Shown: in pieces, positions 63,696-64,000 of the stretch
Layout of the letters: every line of letters begins with the position of its first letter
Numbering within the stretch: position 1 is the stretch's first letter
From: G963666945 sp963666945
GTDB taxonomy: Bacteria; Bacteroidota; Bacteroidia; Bacteroidales; Marinifilaceae
Assembly (NCBI GenBank): GCA_963666945.2
Contig: CAXXRT010000054.1
Span: 3,236-67,235, forward strand
Direction: 5' to 3'
Length of the DNA: 64,000 nucleotides
The notes under the pieces: model-generated
The model's database searches: none
What the model was told of the DNA's origin: nothing
The model's input: only the letters and a program-made list of their open reading frames with translations
Translations under genes and position numbers: made by a program

Positions 63696-63722
63696 AAGGT
63701 TATCCCTTAAAGGGATAACCTT
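63696..63722 (-). other. Intercistronic 13-bp hairpin between DUF4876-like and DUF6850-like genes
   Basis: AAGGTTATCCCTT (63696-63708) / AAGGGATAACCTT (63710-63722), perfect, with a one-base centre (about 5 bases in a real loop). Lies in the 53-base gap; no U-tract on the minus strand. Confidence 0.5.
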
Positions 63723-63732
63723 GTTATAACGA

Positions 63733-64000
63733 TTATTCTCCGAATCCTCTTGGTGTTGGTAAATCTATTGCATCAAAGTCGTTTGTACTATTATTTGTAT
63801 CCTGAAGGATTTTTCTTCCATCAGCTGTTGTTTTAGCAACTTTTCTTCTTACGCTTTTACTTGTATAGGAATTACCTTCTACAAAGTTGAATCCAGCATC
63901 AATAGAAGAAGGAAGGCGTTTAAATGCAGCAGCTTCCGAATTAAAAAGCATATCTATTCCATCAACAATATCTTCTACTCTGATCTTCAAATAATATATA
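63733..64000 (-). CDS. C-terminal part of a DUF4876-like protein (cut by window end)
   Basis: Frame is open to the window edge, no upstream stop or clear start. The end carries KRLPSSIDAGFNFVEGN, SVRRKVAKTTADGRKILQDTNNSTNDFD and PTPRGFGE; the SVRRK...LQDTNNSTNDF end is what I remember of DUF4876 proteins, which accompany TonB receptors in iron-responsive clusters. The rest of the gene and probably a TonB receptor lie beyond 64000. Confidence 0.65.
   Translation of the reverse strand, partial: IYYLKIRVEDIVDGIDMLFNSEAAAFKRLPSSIDAGFNFVEGNSYTSKSVRRKVAKTTADGRKILQDTNNSTNDFDAIDLPTPRGFGE

Overview
The window is chromosomal DNA from a low-GC member of the phylum Bacteroidota, probably class Bacteroidia (Bacteroidales or Marinilabiliales-like). 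The evidence is the Bacteroidota promoter TTTG-N19-TAnnTTTG, seen complete or nearly so at 8959, 32950, 36102, 49135 and 50952, together with type IX secretion genes (a type B sorting domain and PorP/SprF), DUF4296 and HYC_CC_PP proteins, a ferredoxin-linked 2-oxoacid oxidoreductase and a TonB receptor with carboxypeptidase-like plug extension.

Layout. 0-8.2 kb holds housekeeping genes: manC, an MlaE/MlaF lipid ABC transporter pair, a DUF4296 lipoprotein coupled to a tiny amidohydrolase-derived protein, an autoregulated PadR/PspC pair, and the four-gene 2-oxoacid:ferredoxin oxidoreductase operon. 8.1-9.0 kb is a gap with a decayed gene. 9.0-27.1 kb is one uninterrupted str-S10-spc-alpha block (rpsL to rplQ, with secY, map and infA, no tuf), followed by eno. 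28.7-32.8 kb is a metal-type cluster: an NTF2-like secreted protein, a HYC_CC_PP protein, a TonB receptor broken by about seven frameshifts, and an HMA protein.

33.0-47.8 kb is the accessory heart of the window. Three secreted proteins have SprB-like repeats, two of them with a LamG domain nested inside a repeat. After a HAD phosphatase comes a run of seven secreted paralogues, each with a signal peptide, a PKD-like YxW domain, a second beta domain and a short tail. They are followed by a T9SS type B protein and a PorP/SprF partner. Ten proteins end in the same 12-residue pattern, h-[HYN]-x-x-P-x-T-x-x-I-x-[HLN], which resembles the linker strand between domains of giant gliding adhesins. I infer a surface structure built from separate bricks rather than one long adhesin; this is the best candidate here for an undescribed system.

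47.8-58.2 kb returns to core genes: rsmI, two identical tRNA-Glu, rpsT, radC, grpE-dnaJ, a gmhA-like isomerase, yifB and a membrane sensor with a LuxR-type HTH. 58.3-64 kb is a minus-strand set: two M16 peptidases (one catalytically dead), a ChaN-like heme-binding protein, a DUF6850 barrel and a DUF4876-like fragment cut by the window end.

Single-base frameshifts break at least eight genes between 30.5 and 63.3 kb, several in homopolymers and some in genes expected to be needed (grpE). No frameshift was seen in the 0-8 kb or ribosomal genes. I read most as consensus errors, not decay. Frameshifted genes are annotated at full span and marked.
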